DNA of 22,266 nucleotides, from NCBI GenBank assembly GCA_001822575.1, contig MHRM01000009.1, positions 1 through 22,266 on the forward strand, written 5' to 3'. The stretch comes from Candidatus Taylorbacteria bacterium RIFCSPHIGHO2_02_FULL_44_12. Its GTDB lineage: Bacteria; Patescibacteriota; Minisyncoccia; Phycocordibacterales; PALSA-1337. The notes beneath the pieces were generated by a model. It had not been told where the DNA came from. It searched no databases and saw nothing but the letters and a program-made list of their open reading frames with translations. Position 1 is the stretch's first letter, and the number at the start of each line of letters is the position of its first letter. A program made the translations under genes and the position numbers. Shown here piece by piece: positions 14,853 to 21,239 of this stretch.

Positions 14853-15300
14853 ATGATTGAGATTTTACTGGAGCGCGTCCGAATAAGCCAGATTTTATCT
14901 GTTCTCGTAGTATTCTATAAGAAGTTTCTCGAAGATACCGGGTATTCTCATATTCACGCAAAATTGCTCGCGCTAATTGGGTCTTCACACTGGGATCTTT
15001 AACAAAGATGGCTTCACCATTCACAACAGCTTCATAGCGAAGCACTGGATTTGTCTGACTATTCAAGTTGATAACATCAACATTTTCTACTGAAAATGCC
15101 TGAGCAATATCTGCTGATAGGGCCAGTGTTTCTTTGAATTGTTCAGTCTCTGGAATTTGTGTATTATCAAAAAACACCGCAACATCTATGTCCGAACGTG
15201 GCCCCATAGTCCCTCTCATAACTGACCCAAAAAGATAACCAACGATCACGCCGTGATTCTCCATTATCTCAGCTATTTTATTTTTGTCTGCTTCTTTCAT
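14836..15300 (-). CDS. mntA: MntA-like minimal nucleotidyltransferase antitoxin
   Basis: The 154-residue protein has the exact active-site pattern GSX10DXD: GSVMRGTMGPRSDIDV (Gly25, Ser26, Asp37, Asp39), with a third acidic residue expected in VDVINL further on. In the MntA-HepT systems this protein transfers AMP from ATP to the HepT toxin and so blocks it. The start is ATG at 15300; a -10-like TATAGT (15307-15312) lies 6 nt before it, so the transcript may begin at the start codon itself. The C-terminal 25 residues (LFGRAPVKSQSYVSTQ) overlap the hepT start. Confidence 0.85.
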   Translation of the reverse strand: MKEADKNKIAEIMENHGVIVGYLFGSVMRGTMGPRSDIDVAVFFDNTQIPETEQFKETLALSADIAQAFSVENVDVINLNSQTNPVLRYEAVVNGEAIFVKDPSVKTQLARAILREYENTRYLRETSYRILREQIKSGLFGRAPVKSQSYVSTQ

Positions 15301-15306
15301 GAAAAT

Positions 15307-15312
15307 ACTATA
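15307..15312 (-). promoter_or_regulatory. -10 box of a probably leaderless mntA-hepT transcript
   Basis: TATAGT on the minus strand, ending 6 nt before the A of the mntA start codon, which puts +1 on or next to that A. The -35 region (TGGTGG at a 17-nt distance) is poor. Confidence 0.35.
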
Positions 15313-15350
15313 CCACTAAACCCCAACACCCACCACATTCACATCCTTGA

Positions 15351-15923
15351 CTACTTAACTGAATAGTTATTAGTCGCAAAAACATATTGCTCAATGAATA
15401 TTTTCTTGAATGGAATGATTGAATTTAATTCATAGAAAACTAGTACGGCTTCTCTATACTCGTTTTCATCCACACTTCTATATGACAATGGTGAATGGTC
15501 ATGAGCCAATAATATAGCATTGGCCATAAGCCTAGAATTTCTCTTATTCCCATCCTCAAATGGTTGAATATAACTTAGTCCCAATAAAACGATCATTGAT
15601 TTTGCATATGGAGAATCCATTTTATTAATGACTTTACACAGATTATCAATAGCTTCTTTAATTTGATGAATATTATCTAGTAGTCTATATATTGACCCAG
15701 TCACTCCAACTGCTTTTTGTCTTAGACCAAAATTGACATTCAAATCTTTTATCAAAATCTTATGGACTTCTTCTATTTTTGATAAATCCAATTCTTTAAA
15801 AATAGCTTCATTTTCTCTAATAAATTTGAAGGCTTCTTTGTGATTCAAAATCATCTTTGCTTCTAATTTGTCATGGCCAGGAGCTTCTATTCCTTTGCTT
15901 ATAAGTTTTTCTGTATCCAACAA
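15351..15923 (-). CDS. Fic domain protein, C-terminal part of a wHTH-Fic gene cut by an in-frame stop
   Basis: From a TTG start this gives 190 residues containing the Fic core. The active-site loop reads YIQPFEDGNKRNSR, in which Gln120 replaces the His of HPFxxGNGR; the rest of the loop (Asp/Glu, Gly-Asn-Lys-Arg) is kept. Upstream the frame stays open to a TAA at 16017 and encodes ELSWKSSKIEGNTYT, which contains the [S/T]xxxE[G/N] inhibitory helix (SSKIEGN, 15933-15953) of Fic proteins. The wHTH frame before the TAA is the same frame, so the two pieces were one protein of about 350 residues. Translation from TTG would lack the inhibitory helix. It may be a pseudogene or be expressed by re-initiation or readthrough. 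Confidence 0.75.
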   Translation of the reverse strand: MLDTEKLISKGIEAPGHDKLEAKMILNHKEAFKFIRENEAIFKELDLSKIEEVHKILIKDLNVNFGLRQKAVGVTGSIYRLLDNIHQIKEAIDNLCKVINKMDSPYAKSMIVLLGLSYIQPFEDGNKRNSRLMANAILLAHDHSPLSYRSVDENEYREAVLVFYELNSIIPFKKIFIEQYVFATNNYSVK

Positions 15924-16016
15924 AGTATAAGTATTACCTTCTATTTTTGATGATTTCCAAGAAAGCTCTATGACAAATCTTTCAATTTCTTTTTCTTCTA
16001 GGGTTTTTGATATTGA

Positions 16017-16406
16017 TTAAATGTTTTTTCTGTGGATATTCGTGGCTTCATCCAATATTTTGATCTCATCTCCAGAAAATAATTTCTGTGGAATTGAGTT
16101 AAATAATTCAAAATTGAATTTGGACAATCCAAAACGCTTATCAGGATCCACCGATGTATATTCTTTGGGATCTATATCTGTCAACAATCTTCCGTATGAG
16201 CTAATAGTATAAGCAACCGACCGACCAGCACCGGAAGAAGTTATTAATCCTTTCTCTTTTAGTTCGGTAAGCTCGCGTTTTATGGTTACCAAAGAAACAT
16301 CATTTCCTGATTCTACGACTTGAGAATGAACTTCTGAAGAAGAGAGAGGCTCTCTTTTCAAGAATATGGCAAGAATATTTTGCTGAATAGTGCTTATTTT
16401 GAACAT
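16017..16406 (-). CDS. Winged-helix N-terminal part of the interrupted wHTH-Fic gene; probable autorepressor
   Basis: Starting at the ATG at 16406 the product is 129 residues (MFKISTIQQNILAIF). An ATG at 16439 in the same frame lies upstream of the proposed -10 box and was rejected. The first 75 residues form a winged helix: SSSEVHSQVVESGNDVSLVTIKRELTEL as helix-turn-helix, GRSVAYTISSYGRL as wing. The remainder (SKFNFELFNSIPQKLFSGDE) is the linker that in full-length relatives leads straight into the Fic domain. A TAA at 16017-16019 ends it after IHRKNI; an AAA Lys codon one substitution away would restore the full gene. The repeated GATACGATT motif at its promoter fits autorepression by this domain. 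Confidence 0.7.
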   Translation of the reverse strand: MFKISTIQQNILAIFLKREPLSSSEVHSQVVESGNDVSLVTIKRELTELKEKGLITSSGAGRSVAYTISSYGRLLTDIDPKEYTSVDPDKRFGLSKFNFELFNSIPQKLFSGDEIKILDEATNIHRKNI

Positions 16407-16458
16407 AATCGTATCTTTTGACACCAGTAATCGTATCATTTTGATACGATTGAGGCAA
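16406..16458 (-). promoter_or_regulatory. Promoter and GATACGATT operators of the wHTH-Fic gene
   Basis: On the minus strand -35 TTGCCT (16453-16458), 17 nt, -10 TACGAT (16430-16435). The -10 is embedded in a perfect inverted repeat with 10-bp arms AATCGTATCA and TGATACGATT (16429-16451, 3-nt centre). A third half-site, AATCGTATC, follows at 16407-16415 just upstream of the start codon. This arrangement is typical of a self-repressing HTH gene. Confidence 0.65.
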
Positions 16459-16511
16459 TGGTTTTTTAGATTTTAAACTTTGTTTTTATCTATATAAGTG
16501 GATTTTTTTAC

Positions 16512-17663
16512 CTAAATCTTAAACTCCACCACATCCCCATCCTTGACCACATACTCCTTACCTTCTATTCTCACCCAGCCTTTTTCGCGAGCCTTGGCAT
16601 ATGATCCGGCTTCAAGAAGCTTGTCCCACTCAATGACTTCAGCCCGGATGAATTTGTCTTTGAAATCTGTGTGAATGGCCGTACCGGCTTCTGGAGCTGT
16701 CCATCCTCTACCGATAGTCCAACCCCTTGTCTCATCTTCTCCTGTCGTAAAATAGGTAATGAGGTCTAGAAGCTCGTATCCTTTCTTGATAAGATCATTA
16801 ATACCATCGTCTTTTGATCCGAGACTTTCTCTGAATTCCTTCTTTTCGCTTGGCTCTAGATCTTTCAATTCATGCTCAATTCCTGCATCTACGATTACAA
16901 AATCCCCCGCCCCGACGTACGTCGGGGAAGTCCCTTTTTCAAAGGGGGATTTTGAAACAGATTTTCCTTTTCCCAAAAAATCCATAAGTTCTTTCCATCT
17001 CTTATCGTCAATCTCATCCAGATTTTTGCCTCCGGCTTTTTTGTTCAAGACATACAAGAATGGTTTGGTCGTCAGAAGATGCAAAGATTTTAGAAAGGGG
17101 ACCTCAAATTCATTGGTTATTATTGTTGAACCGAGTTTTCCTGCTTCAAGAGTTGACTTCAATCTTTCCAGAAGACCATGTTCTACAACCGCTTCTTTCT
17201 TGCCCGCTTTCACTTCTTTGTTAATGTTAGCTAATCTTTTTGTAACTGTTTGTAGATCGGCCAGGCCTAGTTCCAAGTTTATAACTTCAATATCTTGGAG
17301 TGGATTTATTTTGCCATTTACATGAATGATATTGTCATCTTCAAAGATCCGTACTACATGGGCGATGGCATCGGTCTCTCGAATATTTGAGAGGAATTGA
17401 TTGCCCAATCCTTCTCCATCGGATGCCCTCTTTACCAGTCCGGCAATATCCACAAACTCTATAGCCGCCGACACAGTCTTGGCTGATTTTGAAAATTCGG
17501 ACAGTTTCCATAGACGCTCATCTGGCACAGCCACCACCCCCACAGAAGGGTCAATAGTAGCAAAAGGATAGTTAGCAACAAGAACACTCTTTCTAGTCAG
17601 AGCATTGAAGAGTGTTGATTTGCCAACATTGGGAAGGCCTACGATGCCTATGGAGAGAGGCAT
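16512..17663 (-). CDS. ychF: Ribosome-binding ATPase YchF (Obg-family NTPase) with an inserted repeat
   Basis: The 383-residue protein begins with the P-loop GLPNVGKST (9-17), followed by ANYPFATIDPSVGVV, the Walker B DIAGLV (72-77), a helical coiled insertion and a C-terminal TGS domain (about 300-383: GWTAPEAGTAIHTDF, then VVKDGDVVEFKI). YchF is an ATP-preferring Obg relative that binds ribosomes. The base-recognition motif, usually NxxE, reads NKKA (207-210), so nucleotide preference may differ. Residues 237-256 (SKSPFEKGTSPTYVGAGDFV) are encoded by a palindromic repeat, explaining part of its excess over the usual 363 residues. Monocistronic: the neighbours have their own signals. Confidence 0.94.
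   Translation of the reverse strand: MPLSIGIVGLPNVGKSTLFNALTRKSVLVANYPFATIDPSVGVVAVPDERLWKLSEFSKSAKTVSAAIEFVDIAGLVKRASDGEGLGNQFLSNIRETDAIAHVVRIFEDDNIIHVNGKINPLQDIEVINLELGLADLQTVTKRLANINKEVKAGKKEAVVEHGLLERLKSTLEAGKLGSTIITNEFEVPFLKSLHLLTTKPFLYVLNKKAGGKNLDEIDDKRWKELMDFLGKGKSVSKSPFEKGTSPTYVGAGDFVIVDAGIEHELKDLEPSEKKEFRESLGSKDDGINDLIKKGYELLDLITYFTTGEDETRGWTIGRGWTAPEAGTAIHTDFKDKFIRAEVIEWDKLLEAGSYAKAREKGWVRIEGKEYVVKDGDVVEFKI
16898..16954. repeat. Palindromic repeat element inserted in frame in ychF
   Basis: The 57-bp element has outer arms CAAAATCCCCC (16898-16908) and GGGGGATTTTG (16944-16954), an inner perfect 18-bp palindrome CCCCGACGTACGTCGGGG (16910-16927) and a small CCCTTT/AAAGGG hairpin. It encodes about 20 residues including KSPFEKG, a peptide I recall from repeat-derived insertions in many bacterial ORFs. 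The sequence is unrelated to the leuS element. Confidence 0.75.
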
Positions 17664-17750
17664 AATGATAAAGGTAACACAACAGCAAAATTGTGCCTAA
17701 CTTAAGGGATTTGATATCCACAACACAGTTCTTCCAAGAACCAAGGGATT

Positions 17751-17779
17751 TTGACTAAACCAATTTTCTTTGTTAGAGT
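17751..17779 (+). promoter_or_regulatory. Sigma-70-like promoter of a short structured transcript
   Basis: -35 TTGACT (17751-17756), 17 nt, -10 TAGAGT (17774-17779). The expected +1 is at about 17786, the A of an ATG. Confidence 0.5.
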
Positions 17780-17785
17780 GGCCGC

Positions 17786-17920
17786 ATGGGCTGGAATCGC
17801 AAAGCGATTATAAACAGAATGCATCATCACAACTCTATCCAAACAGGGAGAGGGTTGTCTTGATGTGTCGCTAAAGATTTTACATAAAGCCAACCCCCTC
17901 CTTGATTGGAGGGGGTTTTC
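17786..17920 (+). ncRNA. Candidate small RNA or attenuator leader with terminator
   Basis: Between the promoter and a strong terminator lies a span of about 130 nt that can fold. Hairpin 1 is AATCGC-AAA-GCGATT (17795-17809). Hairpin 2 spans 17829-17858 with ACAAC/GTTGT and TCT/AGA pairing. The third hairpin is the terminator. The same span holds a 25-codon frame from ATG 17786 to TGA 17861 with three consecutive His codons (MHHHN), which resembles an attenuation leader peptide, though three codons prove little. It could be an independent sRNA, or a leader controlling the ATP-grasp-like gene that starts 53 nt after the terminator. No known RNA family is recognised. Confidence 0.45.
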
Positions 17921-17922
17921 AT
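17892..17922 (+). terminator. Intrinsic terminator upstream of the ATP-grasp-like gene
   Basis: Perfect 10-bp arms AACCCCCTCC (17892-17901) and GGAGGGGGTT (17908-17917) around TTGATT, followed by TTCATTT. T-rich only on the plus strand, so it acts on the transcript starting near 17786. Confidence 0.8.
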
Positions 17923-17972
17923 TTGTCTACCCATAACAAAATGACAAACAGTTCTTGAAAAAGGAAGCATGA

Positions 17973-18878
17973 ATGAGAATCAACTTCTCTGACTTCGACA
18001 TGGATCAATCCATTGTCGCACCGGTAATCTACGATACTGACCAGCACCAAACCACAAACAGGGGCGTCATCCTCTCCAGTGAGGTGACACAAGAGCTCAA
18101 ACGTTTCCTGTCTGGGTTCAATGCTTCGGTTGGCGTCGAGCGAGTCCCTTACTACCGTATCGACGCATACTTCGACGAGGAGTCACTCTCGATACTGGAG
18201 ATCAACGCATCGTTCGTCGACGGCTGGGGTACAGCACTCAATCTGGCCCGGGCAAGTGGCATTCCGGTTGATCCAAGGGCACTGATCTTTCCGGAGCGAT
18301 TTGCCAGCAAGAGTTCTGTCTACCTGCCAGAGCTCGAACTGTTCCTCGGAGAAATGGCGGCCTTGGGAGTCAACGGTCACAGAGTGTGTGAGTGGAACAG
18401 TAACGACAGTGATCCGATCTACGTTTACGGCCGGATTGGATCAAAAGATCAGCCACACGTCTTGCCGTATGACGGGCTTCGGTTGGACAACAAGCTCAAC
18501 CTCGGTCTGTTCAATCGGATGTGGAAGAGCGATCTGGTGAAAACGCCACAACACTACATCGGCCGTTTCGACTCATGGGAAGCAATCCCTCGGGAAGTGG
18601 TTCTCAAGTTCTGCGACAAAGGGAGTGCGGAATGTGAGCGTGCGCGTCAAAGCGTCATGTTCAACAAACCCTCGGGCAAAGCACCATTTATCAAGCGTTG
18701 CTACAATGCGGAAACGCTTATTGCCCAAGACATCGTTCTCCCAACGAAACAGGGCAAGAATAATTGTCAGTTGATTATTTTCGCTATCGGTGATGAGCCG
18801 ATCACCGGCTATGTGCAATATAGCTGGAGCAAGATCATCAACGACAATTCTACTCATGGCCCCTTGCGGCTCAGTTAA
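17973..18878 (+). CDS. ATP-grasp-like protein, possibly circularly permuted; function unknown
   Basis: This 301-residue protein is only tentatively recognised. The stretch VERVPYYRIDAYFDEESLSI followed by LEINASFVDGWG contains the Glu-x-Asn metal-ligand motif of ATP-grasp ligases. The C-terminal third (EVVLKFCDKGS, AETLIAQDIVLP, ITGYVQYSWSKIINDN) resembles an ATP-grasp subdomain, which suggests an order unlike the classical fold, perhaps the permuted type. The start has an AAGGA Shine-Dalgarno sequence 7 nt upstream, unusual in this window. The gene is visibly richer in GC than its flanks and is framed by two strong terminators, so it looks like an independently acquired or separately regulated unit. 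Substrate unknown; peptide-like amide ligation is the usual chemistry of the family. Confidence 0.55.
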   Translation: MRINFSDFDMDQSIVAPVIYDTDQHQTTNRGVILSSEVTQELKRFLSGFNASVGVERVPYYRIDAYFDEESLSILEINASFVDGWGTALNLARASGIPVDPRALIFPERFASKSSVYLPELELFLGEMAALGVNGHRVCEWNSNDSDPIYVYGRIGSKDQPHVLPYDGLRLDNKLNLGLFNRMWKSDLVKTPQHYIGRFDSWEAIPREVVLKFCDKGSAECERARQSVMFNKPSGKAPFIKRCYNAETLIAQDIVLPTKQGKNNCQLIIFAIGDEPITGYVQYSWSKIINDNSTHGPLRLS

Positions 18879-18880
18879 CT

Positions 18881-18920
18881 GTAGGGGGGTGTATGCAAAC
18901 GTGCATCCCCCTACTTTTTA
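18881..18920 (+). terminator. Strong intrinsic terminator of the ATP-grasp-like gene
   Basis: GTAGGGGG (18881-18888) pairs with CCCCCTAC (18907-18914) and the stem continues to ATGCA/TGCAT, closed by a short loop, then CTTTTTA. It lies 2 bp after the stop codon. Confidence 0.85.
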
Positions 18921-18924
18921 TATT

Positions 18925-19506
18925 ATGAAAACAATTATCTTCGACATCGATGGAACGCTCACCGATATGTGGCCGATAGAAAAATCGGTGCTTTTGACTA
19001 TGCTTGGGAAAAAATCTGCGATAGAGATAGAAAAACTTTATCGATCAGGAATAAAGGATACCCACACAATTTTTTGCACAGTCTCAAAAAGGAAAATCGG
19101 AAAAACCGACTATCGAAAAATCTACAATCAAAAATTCTCTTTATTGGAGAGTAGAGACGAATTACCATCACCGGCGAAATATCCACTTGTGGACTTGATT
19201 CAGAAAAATAAATCTCAATATCGTTTTGTTTATGCAACTGGCGGGCAGTCAAAGGAGACTAAATATGTCTTAAAGTGTTTGAAGTTAGAATCCATTTTCG
19301 ATTTGGAAAATTCTCTTGATAAAAGCAACTATCGTTTTTCAAAGAGTACAGGCTTGACATTCAATAAAATCAAAGCAAAGTTTTCAGATTGCCTACTTAT
19401 TAGTGATAGTCAAAAGGATTGCGACGGTGCCATAAAAGCAAACATACCTTTTATTAAAGTAAAACCTCGACAAACTCTCTCAAATTTCGTACATCGTCCA
19501 TTGTGA
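18925..19506 (+). CDS. HAD-superfamily hydrolase (phosphatase-like)
   Basis: The 193-residue protein shows the HAD motifs in order: DIDGTLTD (motif I, Asp8 nucleophile and Asp10), VYATGG (motif II), a Lys in KETKYVLKCL (motif III) and LLISDSQKDCDGA (motif IV, DSxxD). The cap between motifs I and II is a short helical C1 type. It is a phosphoglycolate-phosphatase-like enzyme by architecture; the substrate cannot be told. The ATG lies only 10 nt after the preceding terminator stem, with no SD, so translation is probably leaderless or depends on a start site within the terminator tail. An in-frame ATG at 18790 overlaps the previous gene by 89 bp and was rejected. Confidence 0.82.
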   Translation: MKTIIFDIDGTLTDMWPIEKSVLLTMLGKKSAIEIEKLYRSGIKDTHTIFCTVSKRKIGKTDYRKIYNQKFSLLESRDELPSPAKYPLVDLIQKNKSQYRFVYATGGQSKETKYVLKCLKLESIFDLENSLDKSNYRFSKSTGLTFNKIKAKFSDCLLISDSQKDCDGAIKANIPFIKVKPRQTLSNFVHRPL

Positions 19507-19518
19507 GCATTAGGAGTA

Positions 19519-20889
19519 CTACACCTCCCTCGTCCCCTTTTCATACTTCTTCAGTGGTAGACTTCCCCAGCGCTCTAGTATCGGCATCACAAACTTCCAG
19601 CAAGCCATAATCTCTTCGGTTGAAGCAAATAGAGTCTGATCGCCGGAAAAAGCGTCGTGAATCAGTCTCTCATAGTCATTTGGAATATTGTGATCGAGCC
19701 TTGATTCGGCATAGCTAAAGCGGAATGATTTTGGTTCGGTTTTGAAAGAATATCCAGGAGTTTTGACATAAAATCTAATCTTGATACCGCCGTCCGGCTG
19801 AATACGAAAAGTCAGAATGTTGCGGTGATTTTCATCCGATTTATTCTTGAAATAAATATCTATTTCCGTCTTTGTCTCCGATAGACCTTTGCCACTTTCC
19901 AGGTAAAAAGGTACACCCTTCCAGCGGGGTAGATCTACATAGGATTTGATCCGGAAATATGTTTCGGTCTGTGAATGGAGAGAAACCCCTTTTTCATTTG
20001 TGTACCCTATATATTGACCTCTGACTACCTGCTTTTCCAGAGCTTGCCCGGGTATAGATCGCAAAGCTGTCAGGACTCGGCCGCGCTCCCTCCGGATATC
20101 ATCCGACCCTAGCGACCGCGGAGTCTCCATGGCCACCAAAGCCAACATCTGGAGAATGTGATTTTGACCAACATCCTTGAGAGCCCCCATAGAATCATAG
20201 AATGTGCCACGACCTTCTGGCCCCCCTCGTTCAAACAATTTGATATGAACTTGATCAATATGCTCTCTTCTCCAGAGAGGTTCAAACATAGTGTTGGCGA
20301 AACGAAAAGCCAAAATATTTTGGAGGGATTCTTTGGCCAGATAATGATCTATCCGGAATATTTGTTCTTCCTCAAAAAGTTTGCCCAAGAGTTTGTCCAA
20401 AGACTTGGCGGCCATCAGGTCATCGCCAAAAGGTTTTTCGATAAGGACGCGGGTCCAACCAGTATCATCGGCACAAGGAACGCTCATTCCAGACGAAGAA
20501 ATGTGTTTGAGAATGCCTTGATAAAGAGCCGGCGGAACAGACAGGTGAAAAAGCTTATTGGAGCACTGTCCCCAGCGGTCGTCAATTTCTTTGAACTTCG
20601 CCTTCAGACGATCATAAGAAAGAGCGTCGTCAAAAAGGCCTTGTTCATAGGAAAGATGGTCAAGAAAATGTTTAACTTCTTCTTCCTTGAATTGGCCCGG
20701 GCGGATTTTCATCCTCTCCCGAATAAATTCCCTGAACTCTTCCCTGTTGAATGATTTGCGTGAAAATCCAATAACGGCGAATTTCTGCGGCCAGAGTTTT
20801 TTGGAATACAAAGTGACCAGAGCCGGCAAAAGCTTACGCCCAGCCAGATCGCCAGTTACGCCGAAGATCACAAAAATAGTAGGATGCAT
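19519..20889 (-). CDS. zwf: Glucose-6-phosphate 1-dehydrogenase
   Basis: The 456-residue enzyme oxidises glucose 6-phosphate to 6-phosphogluconolactone with NAD(P)+, the first step of the oxidative pentose phosphate pathway. The N-terminal Rossmann segment FVIFGVTGDLAGRKLLPAL (6-24) has the GxxGxLA(x)RKLxPA pattern; EKPFG (151-155), the substrate motif RIDHYLAKE (179-187) and GALKDVGQNH (235-244, catalytic His244) are present. It is about 35 residues shorter than the E. coli enzyme, spread over loops. No 6-phosphogluconolactonase or gnd gene is adjacent. A repeat-rich 49-bp leader lies upstream. Confidence 0.95.
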   Translation of the reverse strand: MHPTIFVIFGVTGDLAGRKLLPALVTLYSKKLWPQKFAVIGFSRKSFNREEFREFIRERMKIRPGQFKEEEVKHFLDHLSYEQGLFDDALSYDRLKAKFKEIDDRWGQCSNKLFHLSVPPALYQGILKHISSSGMSVPCADDTGWTRVLIEKPFGDDLMAAKSLDKLLGKLFEEEQIFRIDHYLAKESLQNILAFRFANTMFEPLWRREHIDQVHIKLFERGGPEGRGTFYDSMGALKDVGQNHILQMLALVAMETPRSLGSDDIRRERGRVLTALRSIPGQALEKQVVRGQYIGYTNEKGVSLHSQTETYFRIKSYVDLPRWKGVPFYLESGKGLSETKTEIDIYFKNKSDENHRNILTFRIQPDGGIKIRFYVKTPGYSFKTEPKSFRFSYAESRLDHNIPNDYERLIHDAFSGDQTLFASTEEIMACWKFVMPILERWGSLPLKKYEKGTREV

Positions 20890-20894
20890 GGTTT

Positions 20895-20942
20895 ATGGTA
20901 ACTGGTTGCTAGTATACTAGTTTACCAGTTACTAGTTACTAG
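20895..20942. repeat. CTAGTAA-like short tandem repeats with inverted repeat upstream of zwf
   Basis: Read on the minus strand the region is built from degenerate heptamers: CTAGTAA, CTAGTAA, CTGGTAA, CTAGTAT, CTAGCAA, CCAGTTA. It also forms GTAACTGGT (20898-20906) against ACCAGTTAC (20924-20932) with the perfect palindrome CTAGTATACTAG in the loop (20909-20920). That palindrome contains TATACT, a possible -10 of zwf. It overlaps the end of the 71-residue gene by 4 bp. Confidence 0.6.
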
Positions 20943-21154
20943 AACCCTTCTCCCCATTCAACCCATTTCGGATATATGTTTCCAGCCACGAATACGCAAG
21001 GCAATATAAAGAGCGCCAGTAAAGCCCAAAGCACGAAAGAAAATACTTTTGGAAGGAAGCCCCAAAATGCCAAGAAGATTTCTTTCCAAGTTCCAATCAG
21101 CATTGAAAATATTTCTCCGATCAGTGAGGATTCCGGTGTCGTAGTTGTTGCCAT
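20939..21154 (-). CDS. Small single-pass membrane protein, function unknown
   Basis: The 71-residue protein has a short polar N-terminus (MATTTTPESSLIGEIFSML), an amphipathic aromatic stretch (GTWKEIFLAFWGFLP) and one hydrophobic helix (about residues 38-58: FSFVLWALLALFILPCVFVA), then a short tail. No family is recognised. Its stop codon lies within the repeat region upstream of zwf, so co-transcription with zwf is possible. No SD is visible. A competing frame over the same bases gives a less hydrophobic, less coherent protein and was left out. Confidence 0.5.
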   Translation of the reverse strand: MATTTTPESSLIGEIFSMLIGTWKEIFLAFWGFLPKVFSFVLWALLALFILPCVFVAGNIYPKWVEWGEGF

Positions 21155-21198
21155 AATATAAACAGCCTAACGCGGCAAACATCTTTGCGCAAGAGTTA

Positions 21199-21228
21199 TT
21201 GCTCAATACAAGTTTTGTATGTTAGATT
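21199..21228 (+). promoter_or_regulatory. Promoter of the tRNA-Ala/tRNA-Pro pair
   Basis: -35 TTGCTC (21199-21204), 18-nt spacer, extended -10 TGTTAGATT with the hexamer at 21223-21228, giving +1 about 5 nt before the tRNA. The spacer contains ATACAA-GTT-TTGTAT, a small palindrome. Confidence 0.45.
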
Positions 21229-21239
21229 TGGGCATATTC

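Noticed and set aside
16017..16019. Alternative genetic code as explanation for the stop in the Fic gene
   Set aside because: The codon is TAA, whereas CPR recoding concerns TGA; TGA is also used normally as a stop or not needed as a sense codon in the other genes seen.
16759..17325. 188-codon plus-strand frame in ychF
   Set aside because: A Ser-rich shadow of the conserved ychF frame.
17702..17893. 63-codon minus-strand frame
   Set aside because: No coherent protein pattern; it lies opposite the promoter, hairpins and terminator read on the plus strand.
18790..18924. N-terminal extension of the HAD hydrolase
   Set aside because: It overlaps the previous gene and its terminator; the HAD fold starts at 18925.
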